NCBI GenBank assembly: GCA_050949745.1
Contig: JBMNGF010000008.1
Coordinates: 1-49,256 of the forward strand
From: Syntrophaceticus sp050949745
GTDB lineage: Bacteria > Bacillota > DSM-12270 > Thermacetogeniales > Thermacetogeniaceae
Direction: 5' to 3'
DNA length: 49,256 bases
The position numbers and the translations under genes are program-made. Below the pieces are notes generated by a model that was not told the DNA's origin, made no database searches, and was given only the letters and a program-made list of their open reading frames with translations. The first letter of the stretch is position 1. Each line of letters opens with the position of its first letter. Below, piece by piece: positions 25,067-33,443 of the stretch.

Positions 25067-26358
25067 TTAGGAAACGTGACTATTCCTATCATCACCCTTA
25101 CCTTTGTTCTCTGTTTTTGCGGGTCGTGTCAGAAATATGCCCACTGTTACACCTGCCACTCCCAGTCCCAGTATTCCGTAAGTGATCATCCAAGCATATC
25201 CGTAACCGGTTATGCCGAACTTGATAATCATGGTATAGCTGAGTGATATGAGGAGTCCGGCCATGAGCATGTTCAGGAGTGTTATTCTCCATGGTTTCAT
25301 CCTGATGTTTTGAATAGGTAAAAAAAGCATATAAATTGTTACGAAAAAGCTTGATAAAACCAGCAGTTTTAATAGACCATAAGCTTCTAGATAGTCGTTT
25401 CCGAAAAAACCGAGTAGAACGTTTCCCATAAAATAGATCACAATAACAAAAGGCACCAAGAATAACGCTATTGCTGAAACAGACTTGATAAGGATTTTTC
25501 TGAGGTTTTCTCCATGACTTCCTTCCACAAACATGGATATTCCGATGGCATCTGGAATGATCAAGACAAAATTGGCAACTGCTGCAGCAATGTAATACTG
25601 AGCAGCCTCTGCGTCTCCCAAAAGGTTCAGGATCATGACCGGCATGATTAAGGGGGGGACATTGGCCAATATATTGGAAAGGTAGTTCCAAAAGGAAAAC
25701 CTAAAGGACTCTTTGATAAAGGGCTTACTAGTGTGGATGCGCATCCCGACTAACCTATTTAATGTTAATAACCCAAAAAGAGTGGAGCAGCAAAAAGCCA
25801 ACCCCATAGAGACAAAAATTCCAAAGCTTTGAAATGAGGAGAAGAGGAAGAGTAGGGGGACTCTCAAAGCTAGCAGAATATTTTGGATCAGGTATTCACG
25901 CCCCTTTCTTAAAGATAGGAGTGCGTTTCCATTGATCAGGGTGATCGTATTCAAAACTACGGAAAGGAGAAAAACCATAGCAAATCCAGGCCTTTGCAGA
26001 AATTGAAGGCTTGGAGAAAATCTTCCAATACAAGCGAGATAGATCACGCAAATAATCATGGAAAAAAAAGAGGTAATAACAAGGCAAGTGTTATAAACCT
26101 TACGGTTATTGCTGATGGGCAGGAACCGGATCAGTGAGTAGTCAAAACCAAAAAGAGAGAAAAGAGTGATCAAGTTCAGCGAGGAGATCAAAGCTGTTGT
26201 AATGCCTACGTCCTCTATAGAGTAAATTCTTGCAGCCGCCATCCAAAAGAAAAAACCGACACCGATATTTTATTGATGATCCTACTTAACGCTAAAAAGA
26301 AAGAATTCTTAAAAAGGGGATCATGTAGCTGCTGGTAAAAGGTGTTTATGATTTTCAT
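25067..26358 (-). pseudogene. Polysaccharide flippase (Wzx/MATE-like), frameshifted near N-terminus
   Basis: Moves lipid-linked glycan units across the membrane. About 12 hydrophobic helices are visible; the main frame (25067-26242, 391 residues) starts at MAAARIYS, in the middle of the first helix. Reading upstream, an ATG at 26358 with GAGGA gives MKIINTFYQQLHDPLFKNSFFLALSR, which fits a flippase N-terminus but is in another frame. Adding one base to the short homopolymer at 26268-26271 joins the parts (IGVGFFFWMAAARIYS) into 430 residues, a normal length. The error is in an A/T run, so sequencing or assembly error is likely. It is first in a two-gene minus-strand unit. Confidence 0.78.
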
Positions 26359-26450
26359 GTAACATTCCTCAGTTTTTCATATTCTATTTCCATGACACTT
26401 GAAAGGTTTATTATTTGCTTAAACATAGTGCGGAATGTCGGTGGGCTAGG

Positions 26451-26480
26451 TTGACACAGGAGAACCGTCCCCCTGTGTTG
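26451..26480. repeat. REP-like palindrome (ACACAG/CTGTGT stem)
   Basis: TTGACACAGGAGAACCGTCC plus CCCTGTGTTG forms a hairpin with stem ACACAG/CTGTGT. On the reverse strand the loop reads GGGGGACGGTTCTC, sharing GGGGACG-TTC with the palindromes at 20025-20093. The rest of 26359-26614, between divergent genes, holds no gene. Confidence 0.65.
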
Positions 26481-26614
26481 TCTGTTGAGTGAAATGTTAA
26501 AAAGAGGGGGGCGAGGATAAAGATAGCATAGAATAATGAAAACTCCTTGTGCATAAAAACATATCATAATCATGGAATGGATATGATAAAGGGTAGCAGG
26601 AAGGAGTGAGATCT

Positions 26615-27487
26615 TTGAACTCCCAAATCATCGTAGGTACTAATTCCTTTGCTGATGAAATCAGGGAAAGGCTGCAAAATGAACTGAAATTCATCTCCAA
26701 TGATCAAGATATTATCAATTTTGAAGAATATGAAAATAAACCGTGGTTGTTTTTTTTTATTGGACTACTCCGTCATAACAAACATGGGGAGCGTAGGTTT
26801 GCCTGCCGGTTTGCTGTTGCTAAGGCTATCTCTGATCTTTTTGTTAACCATCTGGAAGCAAATTTTGCCAAAGATTATATAGAAAAAACCTACCACTACT
26901 ATTCTCCTCAAGACCGTTTTGAAATTGTAAGCTATACATTGGAAAATCTCGATAAACTGAAAATAATCAGGAGAAATAAAGTAATACAGAGTGTTTATGA
27001 CTACTTGGTTGAGCACAAGGAGATCAACATTGAGGGGTTTGCTAGATTCCGCATGCAGGGTTACTGGGCGCAGTTAGAACGCATTGTCAGAAGAACCGGA
27101 GAGGAATTCTTAGAGGCAAAGGACTATTTAGAGTTCGTGCGTTTACTGCGCTGTTTTATTGAACTGCAGGAGACAAAAATTGATGAAGCACATATCTTTA
27201 TTACTCCGGAAGGAACTTTCTTTATCTGTGACAAGAAGGGGCATGTGATCAGAAGGGAGCATATTCGCACCCCATCATTTTCAGTTATTGATGGGGAATT
27301 TAATTATAAGGAATATTTGCTGAGTATGCTGATTACTCTGGTGCCTGAAACAATAATTTTCCATGTGTCTGACTACATCTGGGAATGTGATCCAATACGC
27401 ACTATCCAACAGGTATTTGAGGACCGAGTTATTCGCTGCCCCGGATGTGACAGATGTCAACATCTCTATAGCAGTAAGAAGAAATAA
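26615..27487 (+). CDS. ytxC: YtxC-family putative sporulation protein
   Basis: A 290-residue cytoplasmic protein resembling B. subtilis YtxC, a putative sporulation protein, whose gene often precedes thrS in spore-formers, as here. Recognisable parts are AVAKAISDLFVNHLE near residue 70, GFARFRMQGYW near 148 and the acidic FVRLLRCFIELQE region near 178. The C-terminus has a CPGCDRC cysteine cluster of unknown meaning. TTG 26615 with AAGGAG eight bases upstream is preferred over GTG 26606, which overlaps that site. Function in sporulation is assigned by family only. Presence supports a spore-forming lineage. Confidence 0.8.
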   Translation: MNSQIIVGTNSFADEIRERLQNELKFISNDQDIINFEEYENKPWLFFFIGLLRHNKHGERRFACRFAVAKAISDLFVNHLEANFAKDYIEKTYHYYSPQDRFEIVSYTLENLDKLKIIRRNKVIQSVYDYLVEHKEINIEGFARFRMQGYWAQLERIVRRTGEEFLEAKDYLEFVRLLRCFIELQETKIDEAHIFITPEGTFFICDKKGHVIRREHIRTPSFSVIDGEFNYKEYLLSMLITLVPETIIFHVSDYIWECDPIRTIQQVFEDRVIRCPGCDRCQHLYSSKKK

Positions 27488-27506
27488 GAGTATGGGTGTC
27501 AATTTG

Positions 27507-27535
27507 TTGACAAAAACTGATCAGTTGCGTATAAT
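27507..27535 (+). promoter_or_regulatory. Consensus sigma-A promoter for thrS
   Basis: TTGACA (27507-27512) and TATAAT (27530-27535) are both perfect consensus hexamers with 17-base spacing. Transcription should start near 27542 and enter the T-box leader. Confidence 0.93.
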
Positions 27536-27541
27536 TGCAGC

Positions 27542-27772
27542 CAATAGAAGATGCTGAAACGAAAACAGGACGAGTATTCTGATACTTACCATCAGAGAGG
27601 AAAAGCGCCTAGGCTGGAAGCGCATCTGGTAATAGGTCAGAAGAAAACCAACCTGTGCTTATTTGTTTGGCCGCACACCGTTATCTGTGCAACACGAGAG
27701 AGTGAAATATTTTCACTAATCGGGGTGGAACCGCGGGAAGACCTCGTCCCCTAAAAGGACGGTTTTTTTTTT
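27542..27772 (+). promoter_or_regulatory. T-box leader, tRNA-Thr responsive
   Basis: Stem I is bounded by CAGG/CCTG and TTCTGA/TCAGAA pairs, leaving an internal loop with AGTA on the 5' side and GAAAACCAA on the 3' side. The specifier codon is ACC (27647-27649, threonine), followed by A as usual. The T-box proper GGGTGGAACCGCGG is near 27723-27736. A terminator follows (27741-27772; ACC..GTCC with GGAC-GGT and nine or more T). Uncharged tRNA-Thr should favour antitermination and thrS expression. Confidence 0.92.
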
Positions 27773-27799
27773 ATTATTAATAGAAACGGGGGAAGTAGA

Positions 27800-29731
27800 G
27801 TGGAAGGTCAAAAAGTATCAGGGGATATGATAGCTATTATTTTGAAAGATGGCAGTGTATATGAGGTTCCTGAGGGAGCAAGCTGGGGAGATGTGGCAGC
27901 AGGGCTCAGCAGAAGATTGGGCAAAGAGGCAGTTGTTGCTAGGGTGGATGGAAAATTAGAGGATCTTGATAAAAATGCGCGTCCCGAAGAAAAAGTGGAA
28001 TTCCTTACTTTTGCTGATGAAGAGGGGCAGGCTGTTTACAGGCATACTTCCGCTCATCTGCTGGCTCAGGCTGTCAAACGACTTTATCCGGAGGCTAAGT
28101 TGGCTATCGGTCCGGCGATTGCTGATGGGTTTTATTACGATTTCGATATGGAACACTCCTTTACAACCGAGGATCTGGCATTGATCGAAGAGGAAATGAA
28201 AAAGATTAAAAAGGCTGATTACCCTATAGTTCGCCAGGAGATTTCCCATGAAGAGGCAATCGCTCTTTTTGAGGAAAAGGGTGAGCCTTATAAGGTAGAG
28301 TTGATCAAGGAACTGCCAGCTGATGAACAGGTGAGTATCTACAAGCAGGGGGAGTTTGCAGACCTTTGCTTGGGACCCCATCTGCCGAGTACAGGGAAGA
28401 TCGGTGTTTTTAAAATGCTTAGTGTTGCCGGTGCTTACTGGAAGGGGAGCGAGGAGAACAAAATGCTGCAGCGGATTTATGGCACCTCCTTCCCGAAAAA
28501 AAAGGATATAGATGCATATTTGAAGCGCATGGAAGAGGCAAAGCGCCGGGATCACAGGAAATTAGGCAAGGAACTGGATCTTTTTGGGGTGGCAGAAGAG
28601 GGGCCTGGTTTCCCCTTCTTTTACCCCAAGGGCATGACCATTAGGTTGGAGTTGGAAAACATTTGGCGCTCTGAACACCAAAAGGCAGGTTACCTGGAAA
28701 TAAAAAGCCCTGTGGTATTAAGCCGTACTCTGTGGGAGCGTTCAGGTCATTGGGATCACTATAAGGAAAATATGTATTTCTTGAAGATCGATGATGATGA
28801 TTTTGCTGTCAAGCCGATGAACTGTCCGGGAGCGATGATCTATTATAACAGCAGGGTTCATTCCTACCGTGAATTTCCTCTGCGCATCGCAGAGCTAGGG
28901 TTGGTGCATCGCCATGAACGCTCAGGTGTCCTACATGGTTTGATGCGTGTGCGCTGTTTCACTCAGGATGATGCCCATATCTTCATGCTTCCTGAGCAGA
29001 TCACCGATGAGATCATCGGTGTAATAGACATGATCGACTACTTTTATAGCACCTTTGGTTTCACCTATCGGGTTGAATTGTCTACCAAGCCGGAAAAGGC
29101 CATGGGTTCAGATGAGATCTGGGACACTGCTATAAATGCTTTGAAAAAGGCTTTAGAAGTGAAGGAGATTCCCTATAAGTTGAATGAGGGGGACGGAGCT
29201 TTCTACGGCCCGAAGATCGATTTTCACCTACAGGATTCTTTAGGGCGCAGTTGGCAGTGTGGGACAATTCAGCTGGATTTTGTTAACCCGGAAAGTTTTG
29301 ATTTGACCTATATCAGTGATGATGGAAGTAAAAAGCGTCCTGTAATGATCCATCGCGTTGTCTTTGGCAGTATTGAGCGCTTTTTGGGTATATTGACCGA
29401 GCATTATGGGGGAGCATTTCCTATCTGGCTGGCGCCGGTTCAAGTCAAGATACTCACTGTGGCCTCCCGTCATACAGAGCATGCGGCTGAGATAGCGCAC
29501 CAGTTGGAGAAAGAGGGTATTCGTGTAGAGGTCGATGACCGCAATGAAAGGGTTGGTTATAAAATAAGGGAGGGTGAAGTACAAAAGGTGCCCTATTTAT
29601 TAGTCCTTGGGGATCAAGAGGTTGAATCGGGAATGGTCAGCGTCAGGAAGCGTGGTGTCGGTGATCAAGGTGCCCTCACTTTGCAGGAATTCATGACCAA
29701 TGTAAAAGAAGAAATCGACCAAAAGGCCTGA
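27800..29731 (+). CDS. thrS: Threonine--tRNA ligase
   Basis: Charges tRNA-Thr with threonine. The 643 residues follow the full ThrRS plan: TGS domain (1-75), editing domain with HTSAHLLAQAV near residue 89, class II core with MNCPGAM (motif 1 side), the VHRHERSGVLHGLMRVR-F-QDDAH region (motif 2), a motif 3 segment ending HRVVFGSIERF, and the C-terminal anticodon-binding domain. GTG 27800 is preceded by GGGGGAAG. Expression is controlled by the T-box leader immediately upstream. A shared convergent terminator lies after the stop. Confidence 0.97.
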   Translation: MEGQKVSGDMIAIILKDGSVYEVPEGASWGDVAAGLSRRLGKEAVVARVDGKLEDLDKNARPEEKVEFLTFADEEGQAVYRHTSAHLLAQAVKRLYPEAKLAIGPAIADGFYYDFDMEHSFTTEDLALIEEEMKKIKKADYPIVRQEISHEEAIALFEEKGEPYKVELIKELPADEQVSIYKQGEFADLCLGPHLPSTGKIGVFKMLSVAGAYWKGSEENKMLQRIYGTSFPKKKDIDAYLKRMEEAKRRDHRKLGKELDLFGVAEEGPGFPFFYPKGMTIRLELENIWRSEHQKAGYLEIKSPVVLSRTLWERSGHWDHYKENMYFLKIDDDDFAVKPMNCPGAMIYYNSRVHSYREFPLRIAELGLVHRHERSGVLHGLMRVRCFTQDDAHIFMLPEQITDEIIGVIDMIDYFYSTFGFTYRVELSTKPEKAMGSDEIWDTAINALKKALEVKEIPYKLNEGDGAFYGPKIDFHLQDSLGRSWQCGTIQLDFVNPESFDLTYISDDGSKKRPVMIHRVVFGSIERFLGILTEHYGGAFPIWLAPVQVKILTVASRHTEHAAEIAHQLEKEGIRVEVDDRNERVGYKIREGEVQKVPYLLVLGDQEVESGMVSVRKRGVGDQGALTLQEFMTNVKEEIDQKA

Positions 29732-29738
29732 GATGCAA

Positions 29739-29777
29739 ATGAGACGCGAGTATCATCCCCGCGTCTCATGATTTTTT
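29739..29777. terminator. Terminator between convergent genes
   Basis: ATGAGACGCG pairs with CGCGTCTCAT, followed by a T-run on the plus strand. It ends thrS and overlaps the last codon of the opposite gene. Confidence 0.85.
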
Positions 29778-31091
29778 GACTACTAATACCAGGCAGCCTA
29801 GAATAAATACCAGGAACAAATTTGCCAACAGTTGTTTGCTGTAAGAAGGGGGAGCGGATGGTTGCTCCTGAGGTTCATTGGGTTCTTCGATTTCTTCTAC
29901 GACAGGTTCGCTGCTGACATAAACGGTGTTTCTTGTGGATTCCCATCTGCAGGATAGATCAAAAATGTCGGTAATTGTCTCTGAGGGCACCATCAAATTA
30001 TCTGCTATAATCTCTGTGGGTATGTGGCTGTGATCTAATTCATTGTCCAACAGTATTTTAGTTTGTTCTGGATAGATGACTACATTATGTGTACCTTGTA
30101 GGTGTATATTGTTCTCCTCTATGTTTTTCTGTACCTTTATGTCCAGAGCATCAGCCAAAGTGTTCAAGGGAAGATAAACTGTGCCATTAGCAAGGATCGG
30201 TGGGATATCTGAAGTCAGTGCTTGTCCATTGACCATGAGTTTCATTGCAGTCAGACTGTATTGAGCATCATACACCAGGCGTGACAGCTGCTGTAGGACT
30301 TGATAGGCATGAGCGCTGCTGGGTACATCTTTGCTGAATAGTGAGATAATATAAGGATGACTGGGGTGATCAACAATTCCCACATCATGATAACTGCCTG
30401 TCGCCGGCCAGCTGCCGATCTTATGTGCCACTTTAGTATTTGGTGGCAGCAGTGCAGGTATGCGATCATTGAAAACAGTGTTTTGGAGATAGTCCAATAA
30501 AACTGTTCCCTGATCAGGATGCTGCTTATTAAATTCTAGTAGGGCATCCATATAGATTGCCATGTCTTTGGGGCAGGTGGTGTTTTTTGATTTATCTACA
30601 ACACTGCCCCCCATGTTGGACATCATTAATTTGACATTTTGCCTTCCGAGCTGATCCAGAAGGATGTTGGTGGCTACATTATCACTGTAAATTATGGAGT
30701 ATTTAGCTAGGTTCTGAACTGTATAACTGCTGCCAAAACTTTCTTTCTGAAGAATACCTGTTCCACCTTCGTAATGCTTTGCTCTATATGTTAGTTTTTC
30801 TTGGGGGTCGATCTTTCCCTCGGCAATTTGCTGAAATAGATAAAGATTTACAGGGACTTTAAAGGTGCTGGCTGCATGAAAAACAGTATCTTCATTCACC
30901 CCGCAGACCTGACGGGTGGTTAAGTCAATTATATAAACCCCATATGTTCCTTGCTCTTGTGTTATGATGTCTTTAATTTCTGTTTCTAAAGAGTGGTAGG
31001 AAATTGAGCTGTTTGCCGAGGCATTGATAGGGAAGTTGATAGAAAATAAGAAGAAAAAAAAGACAGCTATCAGTAATTTACGCAGGAACAA
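29766..31091 (-). CDS. Secreted, membrane-anchored beta-lactamase-fold protein with Cu-amine-oxidase-N domain
   Basis: A 441-residue protein. It has an N-terminal signal peptide (hydrophobic to ~residue 26), a class A serine beta-lactamase/transpeptidase-like domain with STFK (S75-K78), SDN (135-137) and KIG (223-225), then a copper amine oxidase N-terminal-like domain (about 283-395; VNGQ...YLPLNTLADAL), an acidic proline-rich linker and a C-terminal transmembrane helix. The class A Glu166-ExxLN motif is not visible after SDN, so it is more likely a peptidoglycan hydrolase or D,D-peptidase-like enzyme than a drug-degrading one. TTG 31091 has AAGGGAGGTG upstream. Function of the Cu-amine-oxidase-N-like domain is unknown here; it often mediates wall attachment. 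Confidence 0.8.
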   Translation of the reverse strand: MFLRKLLIAVFFFFLFSINFPINASANSSISYHSLETEIKDIITQEQGTYGVYIIDLTTRQVCGVNEDTVFHAASTFKVPVNLYLFQQIAEGKIDPQEKLTYRAKHYEGGTGILQKESFGSSYTVQNLAKYSIIYSDNVATNILLDQLGRQNVKLMMSNMGGSVVDKSKNTTCPKDMAIYMDALLEFNKQHPDQGTVLLDYLQNTVFNDRIPALLPPNTKVAHKIGSWPATGSYHDVGIVDHPSHPYIISLFSKDVPSSAHAYQVLQQLSRLVYDAQYSLTAMKLMVNGQALTSDIPPILANGTVYLPLNTLADALDIKVQKNIEENNIHLQGTHNVVIYPEQTKILLDNELDHSHIPTEIIADNLMVPSETITDIFDLSCRWESTRNTVYVSSEPVVEEIEEPNEPQEQPSAPPSYSKQLLANLFLVFILGCLVLVVKKS

Positions 31092-31250
31092 TATTTCACC
31101 TCCCTTTTACCCCCTGCAGGTAGATAGGGACATTATTTTCTTAACTTCTTGTAATAGGGTAAAATATCCTGCAAAAGATGATCATCCTTTTATCAAACGC
31201 GGCAAAAGTCCTTTTTTTACTCAGTAAAAAATGATTGAGGAAAATACGCG

Positions 31251-31280
31251 TTGACATAGCTAAAAATGCTGTGTTATACT
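31251..31280 (+). promoter_or_regulatory. Sigma-A promoter for infC operon
   Basis: TTGACA (31251-31256) and TATACT (31275-31280), 18-base spacing. The 31092-31250 stretch upstream holds only the ribosome site of the divergent gene and AT-rich sequence. Confidence 0.85.
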
Positions 31281-31286
31281 GTTTTA

Positions 31287-31403
31287 CAAGAAGAAGCCAC
31301 TCGCTTCTCACCTTAGAGCTATAGGATTGCTACTAGGGTTATCCTTGGTGATACAAAGTCTATTAAGGCGGGTGGATCTAATGATCAACCCGCCTTATTT
31401 TTT
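31287..31403 (+). promoter_or_regulatory. L20-type leader with attenuator before infC
   Basis: A structured leader precedes infC-rpmI-rplT and ends in a terminator whose stem is AAGGCGGGT/ACCCGCCTT followed by TATTTTTTG. In B. subtilis the same arrangement binds ribosomal protein L20, which causes early termination. The internal elements could not be folded exactly here, so the L20 link rests on position and attenuator. Confidence 0.75.
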
Positions 31404-31432
31404 GCCTTTATAATTGAAGGAGGTGGCGAATA

Positions 31433-31963
31433 ATTATTAAAGATTTGCGGGTCAATGAGGAGATCCGTGTTCGGGAAGCCCGGGTGATTGACAATGATGG
31501 CCAACAACTTGGGATATTACCGGTCAGGGAAGGTATACGTTTGGCAGCGGAGCAGAGACTGGATCTCGTTGAGGTTGCACCTCAAGCAAAACCACCTGTC
31601 TGCAAAATCATGGACTATGGTAAATATAAGTATGAACAAAGTAAAAAGCAGCGGGATGCTCGGAAAAAACAGCGGGTCATCAATGTTAAAGAAGTAAAAA
31701 TTAGGCCCAGAATTGAGGAGCATGATTTTCAGGTCAAAGTAAGAAATGCGAAGCGCTTCCTAACAGGTGGGGATAAGGTAAAGGTTACTTTAATGTTCAG
31801 GGGGCGTGAAATATCACATGCTTCTCTCGGACGTGACCTGTGTATGAAGTTCTATAAGGAACTGGAAGAACTGGCCGTTATGGAGAAAGTGCCTAAGGTT
31901 GAAGGGCGAAATATGATTATGGTCCTGGCGCCCAGAACTCAGGAACAGGTGAAAGGAGACTAG
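31433..31963 (+). CDS. infC: Translation initiation factor IF-3
   Basis: Binds the 30S subunit and proofreads start codons. The start is probably the rare ATT at 31433 (IIKDLRVNEEIRVREAR), because AGGAGGTGG lies nine bases upstream and IF3 genes typically use AUU for self-regulation; a TTG at 31445 would lose four residues and the ribosome site spacing. The resulting 176 residues fit the family. The N-terminal domain is followed by a lysine-rich linker (KYEQSKKQRDARKKQR) and the C-terminal domain with HDFQVKVRNAKRFL. First gene of the infC-rpmI-rplT operon. Confidence 0.95.
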   Translation: MIKDLRVNEEIRVREARVIDNDGQQLGILPVREGIRLAAEQRLDLVEVAPQAKPPVCKIMDYGKYKYEQSKKQRDARKKQRVINVKEVKIRPRIEEHDFQVKVRNAKRFLTGGDKVKVTLMFRGREISHASLGRDLCMKFYKELEELAVMEKVPKVEGRNMIMVLAPRTQEQVKGD

Positions 31964-31966
31964 ACG

Positions 31967-32158
31967 ATGCCGAAAATGAAGACACACCGGGGGGCTGCCA
32001 AGAGATTTAAGCTTACTGCCAGTGGTAAATGGAAGCGCGCTAAAGCCTACAGAAGCCATAAGCTAGGCAAGAAATCGAGTAAACGCAAGCGCCGCCTTCG
32101 TAAGATGGAGGTTGTCAGTCCCTCTGACCAGAAAAGATTAGAACAGTTACTGCCTTAG
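31967..32158 (+). CDS. rpmI: Ribosomal protein L35
   Basis: A 63-residue basic 50S protein with the conserved MPKMKTHRGAAKRFK start and H-x-LGKKSSKRKRRLRK tail region. Only three bases separate it from infC, with AAAGGAG upstream. Usual operon position between infC and rplT. Confidence 0.97.
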   Translation: MPKMKTHRGAAKRFKLTASGKWKRAKAYRSHKLGKKSSKRKRRLRKMEVVSPSDQKRLEQLLP

Positions 32159-32176
32159 TAAAAGGAGGTTATAATT

Positions 32177-32530
32177 ATGGCAAGGGTAAAGAGTGGACCA
32201 GTCACACGGCGCCGGCACAAAAAAGTCCTAAAACTTGCGCGGGGTTATCGGGGAGCAAAAAGCAAGGTTTATCGGATAGCTAATCAGCAGGTTATGAAAT
32301 CTCTGAACTATGCCTATATTCACCGTCGGCTGCGGAAGCGTGATTTCCGGAAGCTGTGGATAACAAGAATAAATGCTGCTGCTAGGAATCATGGACTCTC
32401 TTATAGTAAATTCATGAATGGCTTAAAAAAAGCGGGTGTCGGTGTAAATAGAAAGATGCTTGCTGAATTGGCGGTCAATAATGATGCTGCATTCGGAGAG
32501 CTTGTGGAACTGGCGAAACAAAACTTGTAA
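32177..32530 (+). CDS. rplT: Ribosomal protein L20
   Basis: A 117-residue protein with MARVKSGPVTRRRHKK at the start and the conserved RDFRKLWI-RINAA segment. L20 is needed early in 50S assembly and is the likely repressor of its own operon via the leader at 31287-31403. AAAGGAGG precedes the ATG; a terminator follows. Confidence 0.98.
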   Translation: MARVKSGPVTRRRHKKVLKLARGYRGAKSKVYRIANQQVMKSLNYAYIHRRLRKRDFRKLWITRINAAARNHGLSYSKFMNGLKKAGVGVNRKMLAELAVNNDAAFGELVELAKQNL

Positions 32531-32550
32531 ATATACAAATAATAGTATAA

Positions 32551-32583
32551 AAAAAGTATGGTTGAGGAGCCATACTTTTTTTG
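32551..32583 (+). terminator. Rho-independent terminator after rplT
   Basis: AAAAAGTATGG pairs with CCATACTTTTT around an eight-base loop and continues into a T-run. Confidence 0.92.
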
Positions 32584-32600
32584 TAGGGGTGTACTAGTGA

Positions 32601-33416
32601 GTGTTTTGCGAGATACAAACTGCTAAACAAGCAGTCCGTTTTGCCCGAGATTTAAAGAAAAGAAAGCATAGACATGACAAAAAACAGTTTCTCATTGAGG
32701 GAATCAACTTTGTCGAAGATGCCCTCTTAAACAGGGCTGAAATCAGTTATCTGCTGGTATCAGATAAGTTTCACGAGAGGAAAAAGGGAAAGGGTGTTAT
32801 GGAATTAGCACAGGCTCGGGGGGTGCCTCTTTTCTGTATTAAGGAGAATATTCTGGCCAACTTGTCTGATACAGAAACACCTCAAGGGGTTCTGGCTGTA
32901 AGCAAGATGCCTGTTTGGAATGATGAGCAGGTTATCTATATGAAAGATGCCCTGCTGGTTGCTCTTGACGGGGTGCAGGATCCGGGAAACCTAGGGACAA
33001 TGATCAGGACTGGGGCAGGTGTAGGTGTCAGCGGTTTTTTCTTAGGAGAGGGGACAGTTGATCTTTACAACTCCAAGGTCCTGCGCTCAACAATGGGAAC
33101 GATTTTTCAGGTGCCTGTTTTTCATCAGGTACAGCTTGTCTCCCTAGTCAAAAGATTGAAATTATTGGGATTTAAGACTGTTGCTGCAGACCCCAGAGCA
33201 AAAACAAAGCATTATCGCGCAGATTTCCAGAAGGACCCTTTGTTAGTTATTGTCGGCAATGAGGGACGCGGGATCAGAACAGAATTACTGAAAGCAGTGG
33301 ATCTAAGAGTATCCATTCCCCTGGCAGAGGGGGTTGAATCTCTAAATGCAGCTGTAGCTGCTGCCCTGATCCTTTACGAAGTTTTTCGTCAGCGAGATAC
33401 ACAAACAGAAAAATAG
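32601..33416 (+). CDS. SpoU/TrmH-family RNA 2'-O-methyltransferase
   Basis: A 271-residue SPOUT methyltransferase using SAM. An N-terminal substrate-binding domain (KRKHRHDKKQFLIEG near residue 22) precedes the knotted catalytic domain with VQDPGNLGTMIRTGAG (motif 1), VGNEGRGI (motif 2) and SIPLAEGVESLNAAVAAALI (motif 3). This layout matches rRNA methyltransferases such as TsnR/RlmB-like YsgA; the exact target nucleotide is unknown. GTG 32601 is the start with GGGGTG upstream. Standard location between rplT and pheS. Confidence 0.88.
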   Translation: MFCEIQTAKQAVRFARDLKKRKHRHDKKQFLIEGINFVEDALLNRAEISYLLVSDKFHERKKGKGVMELAQARGVPLFCIKENILANLSDTETPQGVLAVSKMPVWNDEQVIYMKDALLVALDGVQDPGNLGTMIRTGAGVGVSGFFLGEGTVDLYNSKVLRSTMGTIFQVPVFHQVQLVSLVKRLKLLGFKTVAADPRAKTKHYRADFQKDPLLVIVGNEGRGIRTELLKAVDLRVSIPLAEGVESLNAAVAAALILYEVFRQRDTQTEK

Positions 33417-33443
33417 AGTCTAATGGTAGATGGGAGGAAGCCA

